Positions 17,887-26,896 of a stretch of DNA of 64,000 nt are shown here, piece by piece; positions within the stretch are counted from its first letter, which is position 1, and each line of letters opens with the position of its first letter. Where the stretch lies: NCBI GenBank assembly GCA_903884945.1, contig CAISGR010000020.1, forward strand, positions 1 to 64,000, given 5' to 3'. The notes below the pieces were generated by a model, which saw only the letters and a list, made by a program, of their open reading frames with translations, searched no databases and was not told the DNA's origin. Source of the stretch: an uncultured bacterium (GTDB lineage: Bacteria > Pseudomonadota > Alphaproteobacteria > Sphingomonadales > Sphingomonadaceae). The position numbers and the translations under genes were made by a program.

Positions 17887-18318
17887 TTGGCGATCACGCG
17901 AAAGGTAGCGATGATTCAACGTGCGCTATGCGGCCAAAGAGGTTTGGGTGAACTGCACGCAGCAGATAAACTTGTCATTGGGGCTTTGCGCCTGTGGAAG
18001 CTGTTACGTGCTGAAAACGCCGCAACGCTTCCCGGACTTCACCGGCGGCTCGCTCCTGCTGGGGGCGATATGCTGGCTGTGCCCCTTGACGATTTTTTCA
18101 AGCAGATCGCAGCGTGGCGCAACTGCCCTCATGGGTCGAGGATATGGCACTCTGACAGGTTGTTGTGCGACGAGGTTGCCACCCTTGGCCTGCTTCATGC
18201 TGCCTGTTCCTCTGATTTGCCCACAGGGTGTTCGAAATGGGATGGGTCGTCGCTGCGGATCCTCTCAGCGTACGTCTTGGGCCTGCAATTCGCTACTGAA
18301 CTCAAACTTCGGTTTTAA
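17887..18318 (+). CDS. hypothetical protein
   Basis: TTG-started frame of 143 codons with protein-like content (KLVIGALRLWKLLRAENAAT, DMLAVPLDDFFKQIAAW, DRLLCDEVATLGLLHAAC). A purine-rich GGGGGAGAGAG is immediately upstream. The C-terminal third is less convincing and may follow a frame change. No family recognised, and it neighbours a decayed LuxR-type gene. Confidence 0.35.
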   Translation: MAITRKVAMIQRALCGQRGLGELHAADKLVIGALRLWKLLRAENAATLPGLHRRLAPAGGDMLAVPLDDFFKQIAAWRNCPHGSRIWHSDRLLCDEVATLGLLHAACSSDLPTGCSKWDGSSLRILSAYVLGLQFATELKLRF

Positions 18319-18584
18319 AAATGGCTTTGCGCCTTCGGCGCTATCTAGAGCGCACCGTACCGACGCGCATCAGAGTCCCCGAGTGCGAACCTCGTCTTGG
18401 CTCACGCCAGTTCGAAGCGTGGAGCCGCCAGACCGCAGTTTGGGCCGCGCGTTGCACGACTCAACAATCGAATCTGTCTGTGCCAACTCGCCACCTGCCA
18501 AGCGGCGGGTGAAGGCATGAACACCGTTGTTTCGCCGACGCCCCCGAGTGGCATCTCTAACTTGCGGGGAGCGACCTCTCTAAG

Positions 18585-19123
18585 TTGCGCCTTCAATCTC
18601 GAAATTCGACGTCGTTTGTCCCGCTTTCTGCGCTGGTTGAAGCGACTGTTCGGCAATTCGGATTTCGCTGGTTCGCTCTCGCACAATGTCGATCTGAACC
18701 GGCGCGCGAAGAACGCACTGATGCTCACATCTACCCAACCGAGGAAATCATTAAAGCACGGCGTTATATGGATGATCCTATCCATGCGGCTTATATCCGA
18801 ACCGTGTCGGGGTGCCTTGGGACCGGATCGGAGATCATATCCGCCCCAGGGATCGCCCGGTGTCGACAGTCGATCGTGGGCGCTCTCACGGATTGGCGGC
18901 CCGTTTTACCATACCGGTCCGGCTGTCCGATGAACACGATGCGATGTTCACTGTCGGTCGCCAGAGTGGTGAAGCCAATCGAGCGGGATATGCGGACGGC
19001 GCGCTTGGTCGTCAAAATGGCGTTCGACCGTACTTGCGCGCTTCTTGACCCGCCAAGCTGGCGAACGTGCCGGTTCCACTCAGTCCCCGGCAGATCGATT
19101 AAATGGGTCGCGGCCGTGTCGGG
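18585..19123 (+). pseudogene. LuxR-type autoinducer-binding regulator, frameshifted
   Basis: The first half reads SALVEATVRQFGFRWFALAQ and YPTEEIIKARRYMDDPIHAAYIRT, typical of the N-terminal autoinducer-binding domain of LuxR regulators. Near 18800 the frame must shift to continue as PWDRIGDHIRPRDRPVSTVDRG and GLAARFTIPVRLSDEHDAMF (18812-19048). A further shift leaves IKWVAAVSGAI at the end, a faint trace of the helix-turn-helix. The DNA-binding domain is not intact. No luxI-type synthase is adjacent. Probably decayed quorum-sensing regulator DNA. Confidence 0.65.
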
Positions 19124-19202
19124 CGCGATATAGGGTAGATGTGGGAGTGATCGCTCGCGCCAGAACTGGAACGCAACCAGCTAACATTTAAACGGAGATC
19201 CA

Positions 19203-19703
19203 ATGATTTCGGTGCATGCACAAGTCGATATCGCAGTGTTGCCGGAACGAGTCTGGCGGGTATTGATGGATTTCGCGCGCTACCGCAATTGGCACCCTTA
19301 TGTCGAAATGGAGGGCGTTGCTATCCAGGGAGGCGAGATGGGTTTTTCCTTTCGGAACAATCCCGCCGCGCCGCGGGGCTGGAAAACTGAGGTGACAGTT
19401 ACGCAGCTGGAGCCGCCTTCGATCTTCGCCTTCAAGTTCGGCCTAGCAGGCCTTTTTACGATGGAGCAATGGTACTCCCTCGAAGAGATTCCTGACGGCG
19501 CGCGCCTAACACACGGTTCGAACTACGGAGGTTTTTTGCCGGCTATTTCCGCAAGATTTATTCGCAAGCGCCTGCTCACCATTCACCAGGTCACGATCGA
19601 ACGGCTCGCTCGCGGCTTCGTCAAATCTACCAAGCCGCAATCGCAACGATCGGCCAAGACGCCACCTAAACCACGCAAGGGCTTCCGCGGCTACAGGCGG
19701 TGA
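19203..19703 (+). CDS. SRPBCC-fold (polyketide cyclase-like) protein
   Basis: 166 aa with the START/SRPBCC pattern: VHAQVDIAVLPERVWRVLMDFARYRNWHPYVE, then GWKTEVTVTQLEPPSIFAFKF and FTMEQWYSLEEIPDGARLTHGSNYGGFLP, and a long C-terminal helix. These proteins bind hydrophobic ligands in a deep cavity; substrate unknown. The C-terminal 30 residues are Lys/Pro/Arg-rich and probably disordered. GGAGA lies five bases upstream of the ATG. It appears monocistronic. Confidence 0.8.
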   Translation: MISVHAQVDIAVLPERVWRVLMDFARYRNWHPYVEMEGVAIQGGEMGFSFRNNPAAPRGWKTEVTVTQLEPPSIFAFKFGLAGLFTMEQWYSLEEIPDGARLTHGSNYGGFLPAISARFIRKRLLTIHQVTIERLARGFVKSTKPQSQRSAKTPPKPRKGFRGYRR

Positions 19704-19844
19704 CCGACCTTCGGCGGCGGCGATCGCCGGACAATTCCAGGGCAAAGCTGCCCACAAAGTGCGCTCGATCCGGGCTTCGGACAAGTTGAAAGTTTGAAGT
19801 CCAATAATATATCTTATTTATTAAAGGTAATTGTGCCGCATTTT

Positions 19845-19870
19845 TCCGACGTAATTGTCCATACGTCGGA
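19845..19870. repeat. perfect 9-base inverted repeat
   Basis: TCCGACGTA at 19845-19853 and TACGTCGGA at 19862-19870, separated by 8 bases, in the AT-rich gap between the convergent SRPBCC and LysR genes. It could be a protein-binding site or a weak terminator; no T-run follows on either strand. Confidence 0.45.
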
Positions 19871-19919
19871 CACTGGTCAAACGTCGTCTCCAGCACTCAT
19901 GCTCGCTATGGCATCGATC

Positions 19920-21077
19920 TTAGATGTCATCGCGATCTATGATGTCGATGAAACCTTCGAACAGGCTGATGACGTTCGATGAAGAGATCGCTTTCTCGAA
20001 GTCCCGCGGGTGTACGAATTGGTCGTGGAACCACGGGAACTGGCTGCCGTCGAAACTGTCCCGCAGCCAGGTCAACGTGAGTTGAACGCACGACGCATCG
20101 TGGCGGTCGGGATTGGAGACGCAGAAAATCTCGCGCCGCAGGTGAACGCCTAGGTCGAGCGGCCGCACCCTGCGGCTGATCGCACGCGCATATGTTGGGA
20201 GGATGCCGATTCCTCCTCCGCTCGCAATGGCGCGGAAATGCGCGGAACTGCTGTTCGTGCGTATCGCGATCAGATGGTCGGGTTCGCTGGTTCCAAGTAT
20301 GAAGGGAAGCAGGTGCGAGGCGACCTGGTCAGCCTCCTGCCAGACCAAGCGGTGGTTCGGCCACTCGTCCACCGATTTAGGGATGCCGGCTCCTCGCAGA
20401 TAGCGATCGGACGCGAAAGGCATGAGATGGAGGCAGCCCAGACCCTCGACGAGTGTCCGCTCATCCTGTGGCTGCTCGAGCTGGATCGCGACATCGCTTT
20501 CGCCGCTGGCGACGTCGCTACGCTGCATGTCGCAGATGAGGACGATATCGAGCTCCGGGTGATCGCGCTGAAACTCGACGAGGCGCGGCATTAGCCAGTA
20601 AGTTCCAAGCCCCTCGGTGACCGCGATCCGCACGCGCTCGCGGCTCGGTGAAATCTCGTCATCAGATTCGAGGCTGTGGCGCAGCCGCCGCATCTCGAGT
20701 GCGATCGACAGGAGGCGATTGCCTGCCGGCGTTAACTTCAGTCCAAGAGGGTCGCGATCGGCGAGGCTTTCGCCGAGTTTGTCCTCAATCCGTGCAATGC
20801 GCCGTCTGATCGTGCCGATTGAATGGCGCGTCGCCGCAGCTCCTGCGCGCACGCTGCCAGCTTCGGCGACCTGGAGGAATAGCTCCAGGTCTTGCCAATC
20901 GATGCGTCTCAAATTCTCGGAAAAGGATTTCGGCACTTTTGGCGTCACGGGGCGAGCCCTGCCTGGTTCAGCCTTGGCGATGGGTGGCGGGATCTCTCGC
21001 CCCGTTATGGCCTTCTTCTTGCTTGGCCCGTTCAAACGCCTGCGCCTCCTTTGATTGAGCGCCGTATTAGCAGCCAT
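19920..21077 (-). CDS. LysR-family transcriptional regulator
   Basis: 385 aa from the ATG at 21077. A basic, Pro-rich N-terminal extension of about 55 residues precedes the winged helix-turn-helix (DWQDLELFLQVAEAGSVRAGAAATRHSIGTIRRRIARIEDKLG, a typical LysR HTH), then the effector domain (RVRIAVTEGLGTYWLMPRLVEFQRDHPELDIVL). The long extension and C-terminal 60 residues are unusual for LysR proteins. It is divergent from the GNAT gene at 21263, with a 185-base gap, and probably controls it; the inducer is unknown. Confidence 0.85.
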   Translation of the reverse strand: MAANTALNQRRRRRLNGPSKKKAITGREIPPPIAKAEPGRARPVTPKVPKSFSENLRRIDWQDLELFLQVAEAGSVRAGAAATRHSIGTIRRRIARIEDKLGESLADRDPLGLKLTPAGNRLLSIALEMRRLRHSLESDDEISPSRERVRIAVTEGLGTYWLMPRLVEFQRDHPELDIVLICDMQRSDVASGESDVAIQLEQPQDERTLVEGLGCLHLMPFASDRYLRGAGIPKSVDEWPNHRLVWQEADQVASHLLPFILGTSEPDHLIAIRTNSSSAHFRAIASGGGIGILPTYARAISRRVRPLDLGVHLRREIFCVSNPDRHDASCVQLTLTWLRDSFDGSQFPWFHDQFVHPRDFEKAISSSNVISLFEGFIDIIDRDDI

Positions 21078-21262
21078 CAGAATCCAATTCGACAAGCCAA
21101 GCAACAAGCAAATAGCGCCACAATGGATATTCCTGCTTTTCTTTCAACTATGATCGGCCGGGGGTGGGCCAAGAATGGACCCGTCCGGGTTTATGTCACG
21201 CTCGCGGTAACGGCGGTCAGCCACTGTATTTGGACAACCCTTCAGAACCGAAGGGAATTTTC

Positions 21263-22528
21263 ATGTACCAGGAGACAATCAAGCCTGCCCCAGTCGAGGG
21301 CTTTGAGCCTATGGCCTTTTCAGATCGGGTGATGCGCATCTGCTCTGCGCGGGGAAGTGAGCTTTCGATCCGACCAGCGAACCTTCAAGAGGCGATGGAC
21401 GCGCTAGGGCATGCGCGCTTGAAGCTCGGCCAACTTGTGCCCGACGAAATCGTTGTGCGGGCACTCGCGCACAATCCGGAAATCTTCCAGCTTGTCGGCA
21501 AGAAGACCGAAGGTGCGCACCAGGCTTTTCTCGCCTTCCTACCGCTCAACGCCGAGGGTGCGCGCAAGCTTGCCTCCAACACGTTTAGCGGCAAGCGGCC
21601 AGATCTATCGCTCATCTGCACGCCCGGTGAGACGCCGAGCGCCATCTACATCTGGCTAATCTACGCCCCTTCCGCGCTCGCTCCCGCACTCCGCGCGCTA
21701 GGGCCTTTGCTGGGCCGGTTGGCACCGAGCGGCTGCCCGCTCTTTACGCGCGCGGTGACGGGACATACCGCCCGACTATTTCCCGCGATGGGGTTCGGCC
21801 AGGCAAAGGCAACCTATCCGGACGCCGCTGAAGACCTGCTCGTCCTGCCGACGCGTTTGGGCCTCCCGGCGCTTGCGGAAGCCGCCGTCGCGCGGCCTGG
21901 CACGATCACGATCCGGATCGCGCGCACGATGGAAGACATGATGAAGTGCTTCTCGGTGCGCGCCGCGACCTACATGGCCGAGCAGGAATGCCCGTTCAAC
22001 GAGGAGTTCGACGGCAACGACTTTTGCGCTACCCACTTCATTGGTGAGATCGATGGTGAGCCGGCAGGCTGCATCCGCGTTCGCTATTTTGCGGGGTTCG
22101 TGAAGCTTGAGCGCCTCGCGGTGCGGCATGAGTTCCGGGCGTCGCGTTTGTCGTTCCGACTGGTTCGCGACGCCCTGAGCTTTTGCCGGCGTAAGGGGTA
22201 CGGCCGTGCATATGGGCACTCGCGCAGCGACCTCATGCGCTTCTGGGGACTATTCGGTTTCCGGCCGATCGCGGGGCGGCCGAGCTTCGTCTTCTCTGAC
22301 GTAGCTTATGTCGAACTCGAAGCTGCGCTGCCCGATGCGGACGATATCATTGCGATCGGCCAGGACCCCTATGTGCTGATCCGTCCGGAAGGAGATTGGG
22401 ATCGTCCGGGCCCGCTCGACCTTTCGCGCAACCGCCCCGCTTCTACTGGTCACGCGCGCCTCCGAGCGCGGTCCTGCGGCACCGCTCGTTTGGAGCAGTC
22501 ACGAACGGGGTCAAGGGGAGAAGCCTGA
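21263..22528 (+). CDS. GNAT-family N-acetyltransferase
   Basis: 421 aa. The N-terminal half is helical and of unknown function (LQEAMDALGHARLKLGQLVP, FLAFLPLNAEGARKLASNTF). The C-terminal half carries a GNAT/acyltransferase domain: ITIRIARTMEDMMKCFSVRAATYMAEQECPFNEEFD, GEIDGEPAGCIRVRYFAGFVKLERLAVRHEFRASRL (acyl-CoA binding region) and GYGRAYGHSRSDLMRFWGLFGF. Substrate unknown. ATG 21263 has GAAGGGA upstream. The stop overlaps the start of the following MarR-like gene (TGATG), so the two are coupled. Divergent from the LysR gene. It resembles acyltransferase genes found near transfer functions on sphingomonad elements. Confidence 0.8.
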   Translation: MYQETIKPAPVEGFEPMAFSDRVMRICSARGSELSIRPANLQEAMDALGHARLKLGQLVPDEIVVRALAHNPEIFQLVGKKTEGAHQAFLAFLPLNAEGARKLASNTFSGKRPDLSLICTPGETPSAIYIWLIYAPSALAPALRALGPLLGRLAPSGCPLFTRAVTGHTARLFPAMGFGQAKATYPDAAEDLLVLPTRLGLPALAEAAVARPGTITIRIARTMEDMMKCFSVRAATYMAEQECPFNEEFDGNDFCATHFIGEIDGEPAGCIRVRYFAGFVKLERLAVRHEFRASRLSFRLVRDALSFCRRKGYGRAYGHSRSDLMRFWGLFGFRPIAGRPSFVFSDVAYVELEAALPDADDIIAIGQDPYVLIRPEGDWDRPGPLDLSRNRPASTGHARLRARSCGTARLEQSRTGSRGEA

Positions 22529-22986
22529 TGGAAGGCTTCGACCAGCGAAGCAGAGATCTCGCACCGCGCGAGGCGATGGATGACACGTCTCTTGGTGGCG
22601 CGGCGGTGCCCAGTACCAAGACTGAACCCCCGCCCGGCGCCGAATTCGCCGCCTGGCTTCTCATGGCGCGGCGTCTAAGGGAGGACGTTCTTGGTAGGGA
22701 GCTCTTCTCCGATCCGGCCTGGGACATTCTTCTTGACATCTATGCGGCCGAGGGGCGCGGTGAGCGAATCCAAATTAGCAGCCTCGCACCAATGAGCAAC
22801 GTGCCTTCAAGCACGGCCCGCCGCTGGGCGCACAAGTTAGAGGCACTCGGCTTGCTTGAGCGCGACCGTGATACGCGCGACCAGCGGCTCAGCTATATTC
22901 GATTGAGCAGATACGGACATGACCGGGTCATGGTTTTTATCGAGCGACTTACCGCCAAGGGCCCGCCGCCGCCGATCATACGCTAA
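22528..22986 (+). CDS. MarR-like winged-helix regulator
   Basis: 152 aa. The winged helix is seen as LFSDPAWDILLDIYAAEGRGERIQISSLAPMSNVPSSTARRWAHKLEALGLLERDRDTRDQRLSYIRLSRYG. This is the MarR pattern of recognition helix (SSTARRWAHKLEALG) followed by a basic wing (RDTRDQRL). Its start overlaps the GNAT stop by one base and its end overlaps the convergent small gene by four. It probably regulates its own operon or nearby genes. Confidence 0.75.
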   Translation: MEGFDQRSRDLAPREAMDDTSLGGAAVPSTKTEPPPGAEFAAWLLMARRLREDVLGRELFSDPAWDILLDIYAAEGRGERIQISSLAPMSNVPSSTARRWAHKLEALGLLERDRDTRDQRLSYIRLSRYGHDRVMVFIERLTAKGPPPPIIR

Positions 22987-23258
22987 ATTTTCCGATCGTC
23001 TCGGCGACGGCGGGGGAACGTTTTGGCGAACTGCGGGATCCGGCTTTGCTGCTTCAGCCCCACCGGCAGACAAGGAAGGCACCTTGCCTGGAAACCGACA
23101 CCGGTGCGCAGCTCACGCTTCGCGCGCTGCACGGCTCGCTCGATTGACGCTGCGCAATCGCCGTCGCCCATGTCCATGGCGTCGAGAAGTTCCAACGCTT
23201 CATCGAGCCTGCGGACAATCGTGGAGAGCGTCTGCTGCACGTCCCTGTCCCGTTTCAT
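22983..23258 (-). CDS. small hypothetical helical protein
   Basis: 91 aa from the ATG at 23258. Coiled N-terminal half (RDVQQTLSTIVRRLDEALELLDAMDMGDGDCAASIERAVQRAKREL), then a basic tail. No family recognised. The layout suggests a small soluble accessory protein; it overlaps the MarR-like gene tail to tail. Confidence 0.5.
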   Translation of the reverse strand: MKRDRDVQQTLSTIVRRLDEALELLDAMDMGDGDCAASIERAVQRAKRELRTGVGFQARCLPCLPVGLKQQSRIPQFAKTFPRRRRDDRKI

Positions 23259-23562
23259 GCCGTGGGTCTCCCGATGCAAAACGGACCGATAAGTTGCGCG
23301 TTACGCCCGATGCCCCCGCGCGACGCGCGGGAGCCGGGGCTGGTAACATGACAAGAGACATGCGCCTGCGCTTTTAGCCGCAAGCGACCTGGACATATGC
23401 ACAGGCGCCCCGGCGGAAGCTCCGCCGAGGACATCGCTCTTGTCGGGATTACCAGTCCCGGCACTGCAGACTTGCAGCGCGGACAAGGAACTATCATGGT
23501 CGGCCACCAGCGCCAAGCCGATAGACGAGTTGGCAGTTGCCGTTGGGGCCGACGACTGCTTG

Positions 23563-23966
23563 CTAGCGAAGCCATGCTCTCGCGATGTCACCGTAGCTTT
23601 GCGGATGGGCACCGTCTTTCGTGCGGTAGCGGCCAAGATCGGGTATCTCGTCGCCGAAGGTCGCGGCCACAAAGCGCACGATACGGGCCTGACCTCTTGC
23701 GTAGGGTAAAGCCAGATTGCGCGGCGCGTGTTCAGACGTACACGTATTGCCTTCAGATTGGCCGCAAGGAGAGGCTGCGCGGCGTCGTTGGTGCCGATGG
23801 AGATGATCTTTGCGCCGAGCATCCGACCGGGCAGCGGCCATCTCTTCATGTCGGCGGAGCGCGCACCTACTTGGGCGCGCACCTGGCACTCCTGCGAATA
23901 GATTGCGTTCACAGCCCGTGCGGTCCCGAGCCCAATGCTGTCGCCGAGAAATAGGCATTCGAACAT
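23563..23966 (-). pseudogene. SGNH/GDSL hydrolase-like gene with one frameshift
   Basis: The ATG at 23966 begins MFECLFLGDSIGLGTA (block I, catalytic Ser in GDS). IISIGTND follows (block III, Asn), and the frame continues to LNTRRAIWLYP near 23710. A one-base change then moves the coding to YARGQARIVRFVAATFGDEI, ending in TKDGAHPQSYGDIARAWLR (block V, Asp and His). All catalytic blocks exist but in two frames, so the gene is broken by a single indel or the read has an error. Members act as esterases or peptidoglycan O-acetyl esterases. Confidence 0.7.
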
Positions 23967-24014
23967 AGCTGTGCTTCGGTTTGAGCATATGGGTTTCAAT
24001 ACGGCATCGTGGCT

Positions 24015-25274
24015 TCACAGGTCGAACCCGGTCGCGAGGCGATAGGCGAGCCTTGCGGGAGCCATATCCGCCGCGTTGAGCGCGACGATCGGCGCGATCT
24101 GCTTCACCCGCTCGCGCACTTGCGCCATAGGTGTTTCGACCTCGTTGCCGCCGGTGACGAGCTCGACCGCGACCTGACGGCATTCGCCGGTCGTCCGCGA
24201 GCGCGCCTCGATCAAGAAGGCGGGGCGACAGGGGCCAAGGGGCGTCAGCATGTCGAAGACCGGCTTCTCGATGCAAAGCTCGATGCCGCGTCGCTCGAAT
24301 GGATGCCGGATGTCAATCAGCGCACGCAGCGCTTCGCGTTCAAACGCGGTGTCCACGGGAATGAAGCGATGGCCATTTAGAATGGGCTGGGCGTAGCCGC
24401 GAAGCGGAGCATAGCCATGCGTCTCGGGAAATTGCCCGACGACGATAATGACGAGATATGGCCCGTCGATCCGGTTGTCCCTCGTCGATGGCGACTGCAC
24501 GCGGTTGGCCAGCGTCACCGGATCGCCGTCAGCAACATAGACGGTCGAACCCCGGACATGATTTGCAAAGAGCGCAAGAAAGGCTTGAGGCGCATGCCCT
24601 CGCGGCCATTTTTTAGCTAGGGCGCGCAAACTCCCATAGACTTTGCGGCTGTGCAGCGCCCGCGGGTGGGTCCAAAAGGCGCGAGAGAGCTCAATGCCTG
24701 GCGCAACCGCAATGGCGCCCGTCACGGATGTGAGCGTCCTAAACTCGTCGCCGATCGATCGTTGCTCGCTCTCCGCGCTGAGGGGAGAACAGCGATTGAG
24801 CCCGGCAACGTCGATCAACCGCCACAGAAGGCGTGCAAGCCTCGGGACCGATGTCTGACGGGTGCGGTCGTCGCTCGCTTCCTCGTCGGGGCGCTGAGCC
24901 AGCTTTTCTGGCGCGGGCCTGAGCACCTCGAAAAAACCGGTCGGCGGATCGGCCGGGGCATGCTGTCCGCGCACTTCGCTGATCCGGTTGGTAGCCTGTT
25001 CTCGGGAAAAAGGGCAGCCGGGGTGATGCTCGGGCCGATCGCTGCCGGTAAGTCGTCGTAGATAGTAAGTCTCGGCCTCCGACAGGAAGGCGGGGGTCAG
25101 GACCGGCGGTGCTTCGCCCGTGGGCAAGCAGTCGCAAGCGATCCATTTGCGGCCTATCCGCGCCTGCTGAACGAGGACGATACCGGCCTCCTCGTCGGCA
25201 CGCGAGCCACCGCCGACATACCAGCGCACCAGCGCCTCGCGCACGGGGAAGGGGAGGGCGATGCGGCGCGACAT
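24015..25274 (-). CDS. conserved hypothetical protein of mobile elements (DUF1173-like?)
   Basis: 419 aa from the ATG at 25274 (GGAGGGG four bases upstream). The N-terminal part has a Cys/His arrangement: KWIACDCLPTGE, then RLTGSDRPEHHPGCPFSRE, which could bind zinc. The rest is mixed alpha/beta (YLVIIVVGQFPETHGYAPLRGYAQPIL, RRGIELCIEKPVFD, PAFLIEARSR, QVAVELVTGGNEVE). The Cys/His pattern recalls proteins labelled DUF1173 in alphaproteobacterial conjugative elements, but I cannot confirm this. Divergent from the lytic transglycosylase gene. Confidence 0.55.
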   Translation of the reverse strand: MSRRIALPFPVREALVRWYVGGGSRADEEAGIVLVQQARIGRKWIACDCLPTGEAPPVLTPAFLSEAETYYLRRLTGSDRPEHHPGCPFSREQATNRISEVRGQHAPADPPTGFFEVLRPAPEKLAQRPDEEASDDRTRQTSVPRLARLLWRLIDVAGLNRCSPLSAESEQRSIGDEFRTLTSVTGAIAVAPGIELSRAFWTHPRALHSRKVYGSLRALAKKWPRGHAPQAFLALFANHVRGSTVYVADGDPVTLANRVQSPSTRDNRIDGPYLVIIVVGQFPETHGYAPLRGYAQPILNGHRFIPVDTAFEREALRALIDIRHPFERRGIELCIEKPVFDMLTPLGPCRPAFLIEARSRTTGECRQVAVELVTGGNEVETPMAQVRERVKQIAPIVALNAADMAPARLAYRLATGFDL

Positions 25275-25414
25275 TCGCCCCTCCGTGCTGCGATCGATCA
25301 GCCACATTCGAGCGCTCCTGGTTCCTCGTATCCGGCGTTAGCGACCCGGCGGCGCAGATTGACAGCGCGGCACGAGCAATCTCCACTTTTCAGACGGCAA
25401 CAATGGAGGCTGCA

Positions 25415-26347
25415 ATGCGGGCAATTATGATCGGTTCGACCGTTGTCCTCGCGGCGCTGGCGACGTCGGCGAATGCCGCTGGGCCAAAGCGTCACGAACA
25501 CCGTCGCGCTGAGGTGATCAGCATGGGGCAGCCCCCGGCAAGCGCTCCCGAGAACCAGCACCCAAGCGAAAATGAGAAATTGCAAACCGTCTCCCCAGCT
25601 GCACCTACCTTTGCTGTGCACGATCTTCGCCGACGGTGGGTGGCCTTCCAGATGGCGGGGAGCTTCGCGGGGGCGCAGGCTGTGGCAGTCGTGTCGGATC
25701 CTGATGATCCATTCGCGCCGATGGAGCGGGCTTCGGATGGTATCACAGAGGTTCCGCCCGCGGCGATGCTGACCATACCTTTTTGGATGCGGGGCCCGCC
25801 CACGCCCGCGACTATTTCCGCCTACATGCCCGGCTGCGTACCGCTGGCATATCGTCCGACCGGCTTTCTTCGAACCGATGCCGAACAGCGGCGCGCCGCC
25901 TATTATGAACTGATGAGTAGCGTCGCCTGTGAGCACGGCCTTCCCGTCGGCCTTTTTGACGCCATGATCATTCGCGAGAGTCAATATCGTCCTGATGCTT
26001 TCTCTCTCAAGAATGCCTTCGGGTTGACCCAGCTGATGCCCGGGACCGCTGCCGCGCTGGGCGTCAATCGCTACAGTATCGAGGGAAATTTGCGGGGCGG
26101 CGCGCGCTATTTGCGTCAGCAGCTCGATCGCTTTGGCCAGTATCATTTGGCGCTTGCGGCCTACAATGCCGGGCCGGGCCGGGTCAGACAAGGCCGGGTG
26201 CCCGCGATCCGCGAGACGCGCGCTTATGTGGACAACGTGCTCGCCAACTGGACGAGGCTGAGTGGCCTTTCTCAAGCCAGTGGCACCGGCAACTCCGAGC
26301 CCTTGCGACCGGCGCCGTTCCGAAGAGCGCTTGTCTCTATCTTCTAG
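25415..26347 (+). CDS. lytic transglycosylase (VirB1/SLT type)
   Basis: 310-aa secreted peptidoglycan-cleaving enzyme. Signal peptide (IMIGSTVVLAALATSANAA), a Pro-rich linker, then an SLT domain near residues 165-285: EHGLPVGLFDAMIIRESQYRPDAFS (catalytic Glu in IRES), NAFGLTQLMPGTAAALGV, NLRGGARYLRQQLDRFG and LALAAYNAGPGRV. In conjugation such enzymes locally open the cell wall for the transfer apparatus. The ATG at 25415 has GGAGG five bases upstream; ATG 25403 and 25427 are alternatives. Placed 1.5 kb before the tra operon on the same strand. Confidence 0.9.
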   Translation: MRAIMIGSTVVLAALATSANAAGPKRHEHRRAEVISMGQPPASAPENQHPSENEKLQTVSPAAPTFAVHDLRRRWVAFQMAGSFAGAQAVAVVSDPDDPFAPMERASDGITEVPPAAMLTIPFWMRGPPTPATISAYMPGCVPLAYRPTGFLRTDAEQRRAAYYELMSSVACEHGLPVGLFDAMIIRESQYRPDAFSLKNAFGLTQLMPGTAAALGVNRYSIEGNLRGGARYLRQQLDRFGQYHLALAAYNAGPGRVRQGRVPAIRETRAYVDNVLANWTRLSGLSQASGTGNSEPLRPAPFRRALVSIF

Positions 26348-26393
26348 CTGGGTCACGCCGCGCATCGCGTACGGCGCGCAGCGACTTCTTTTC

Positions 26394-26888
26394 TCAAAGA
26401 TAGAAGTCGTCGCTTTGAGCAAGGCGCGCGCGGCGCTCGGTCACGGCCATCACCTCGTCCGCAACACGCTTGATCACCGCTTTCTGGAGCGGCGAAGCCC
26501 ATTCCTTACGCACTTCGGAGCCGTCGAGTCCATCAAGCGCGTCCAGCACTTCAATGAGCTTTTTCGGCAGGGAGACGAAGAATTCACAGAGCATCACGAT
26601 CAGCGTCGCGTGCCGCTCGTCGCTAATCGGCTCGTCCTGCGGGAAGGTCTCGAGGCGAACGAAGGCCTGAACGATGTTGGTGCCGAGTGCGTGCAGGATC
26701 GTCTCGAATTCGTTCACCGTCATCGGCGCTCGCTTGGCGGGGTCACGATGGAGCAGAACCCCCAGCCGGCTTTTACTAATGCCGGTCTTGCCAGCGAGTT
26801 TCCGCTGCGCGGTATCGGTCTCGGCCATTGCGCGAAGTATTACCGGGACATAGTCGCGGCGTTCGCCGGCTTCGCCCAGCCCCTTCAC
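26394..26888 (-). CDS. Xre-like helix-turn-helix regulator
   Basis: 164 aa (GTG start). The N-terminal HTH reads YVPVILRAMAETDTAQRKLAGKTGISKSRLGVLLHRDPAKRAPMTVNEFETILHALG, a typical phage-repressor-like pattern. A helical C-terminal domain follows (TLIVMLCEFFVSLPKKLIEVLDALDG). It is convergent with the lytic transglycosylase gene and sits at the edge of the transfer region, so it may control transfer or neighbouring genes. Palindromes lie just upstream of its start. Confidence 0.7.
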   Translation of the reverse strand: MKGLGEAGERRDYVPVILRAMAETDTAQRKLAGKTGISKSRLGVLLHRDPAKRAPMTVNEFETILHALGTNIVQAFVRLETFPQDEPISDERHATLIVMLCEFFVSLPKKLIEVLDALDGLDGSEVRKEWASPLQKAVIKRVADEVMAVTERRARLAQSDDFYL

Positions 26889-26896
26889 TGCCTAAG

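Noticed and set aside
19794..19982. 62-codon frame in the SRPBCC-LysR gap
   Set aside because: No ribosome site or family features, and it runs into the end of the LysR gene on the other strand.
21263..22528. LuxI-type autoinducer synthase
   Set aside because: The protein is 421 aa with a C-terminal GNAT domain and lacks the Arg/Phe/Trp pattern of the short LuxI synthases; GNAT is the safer call.
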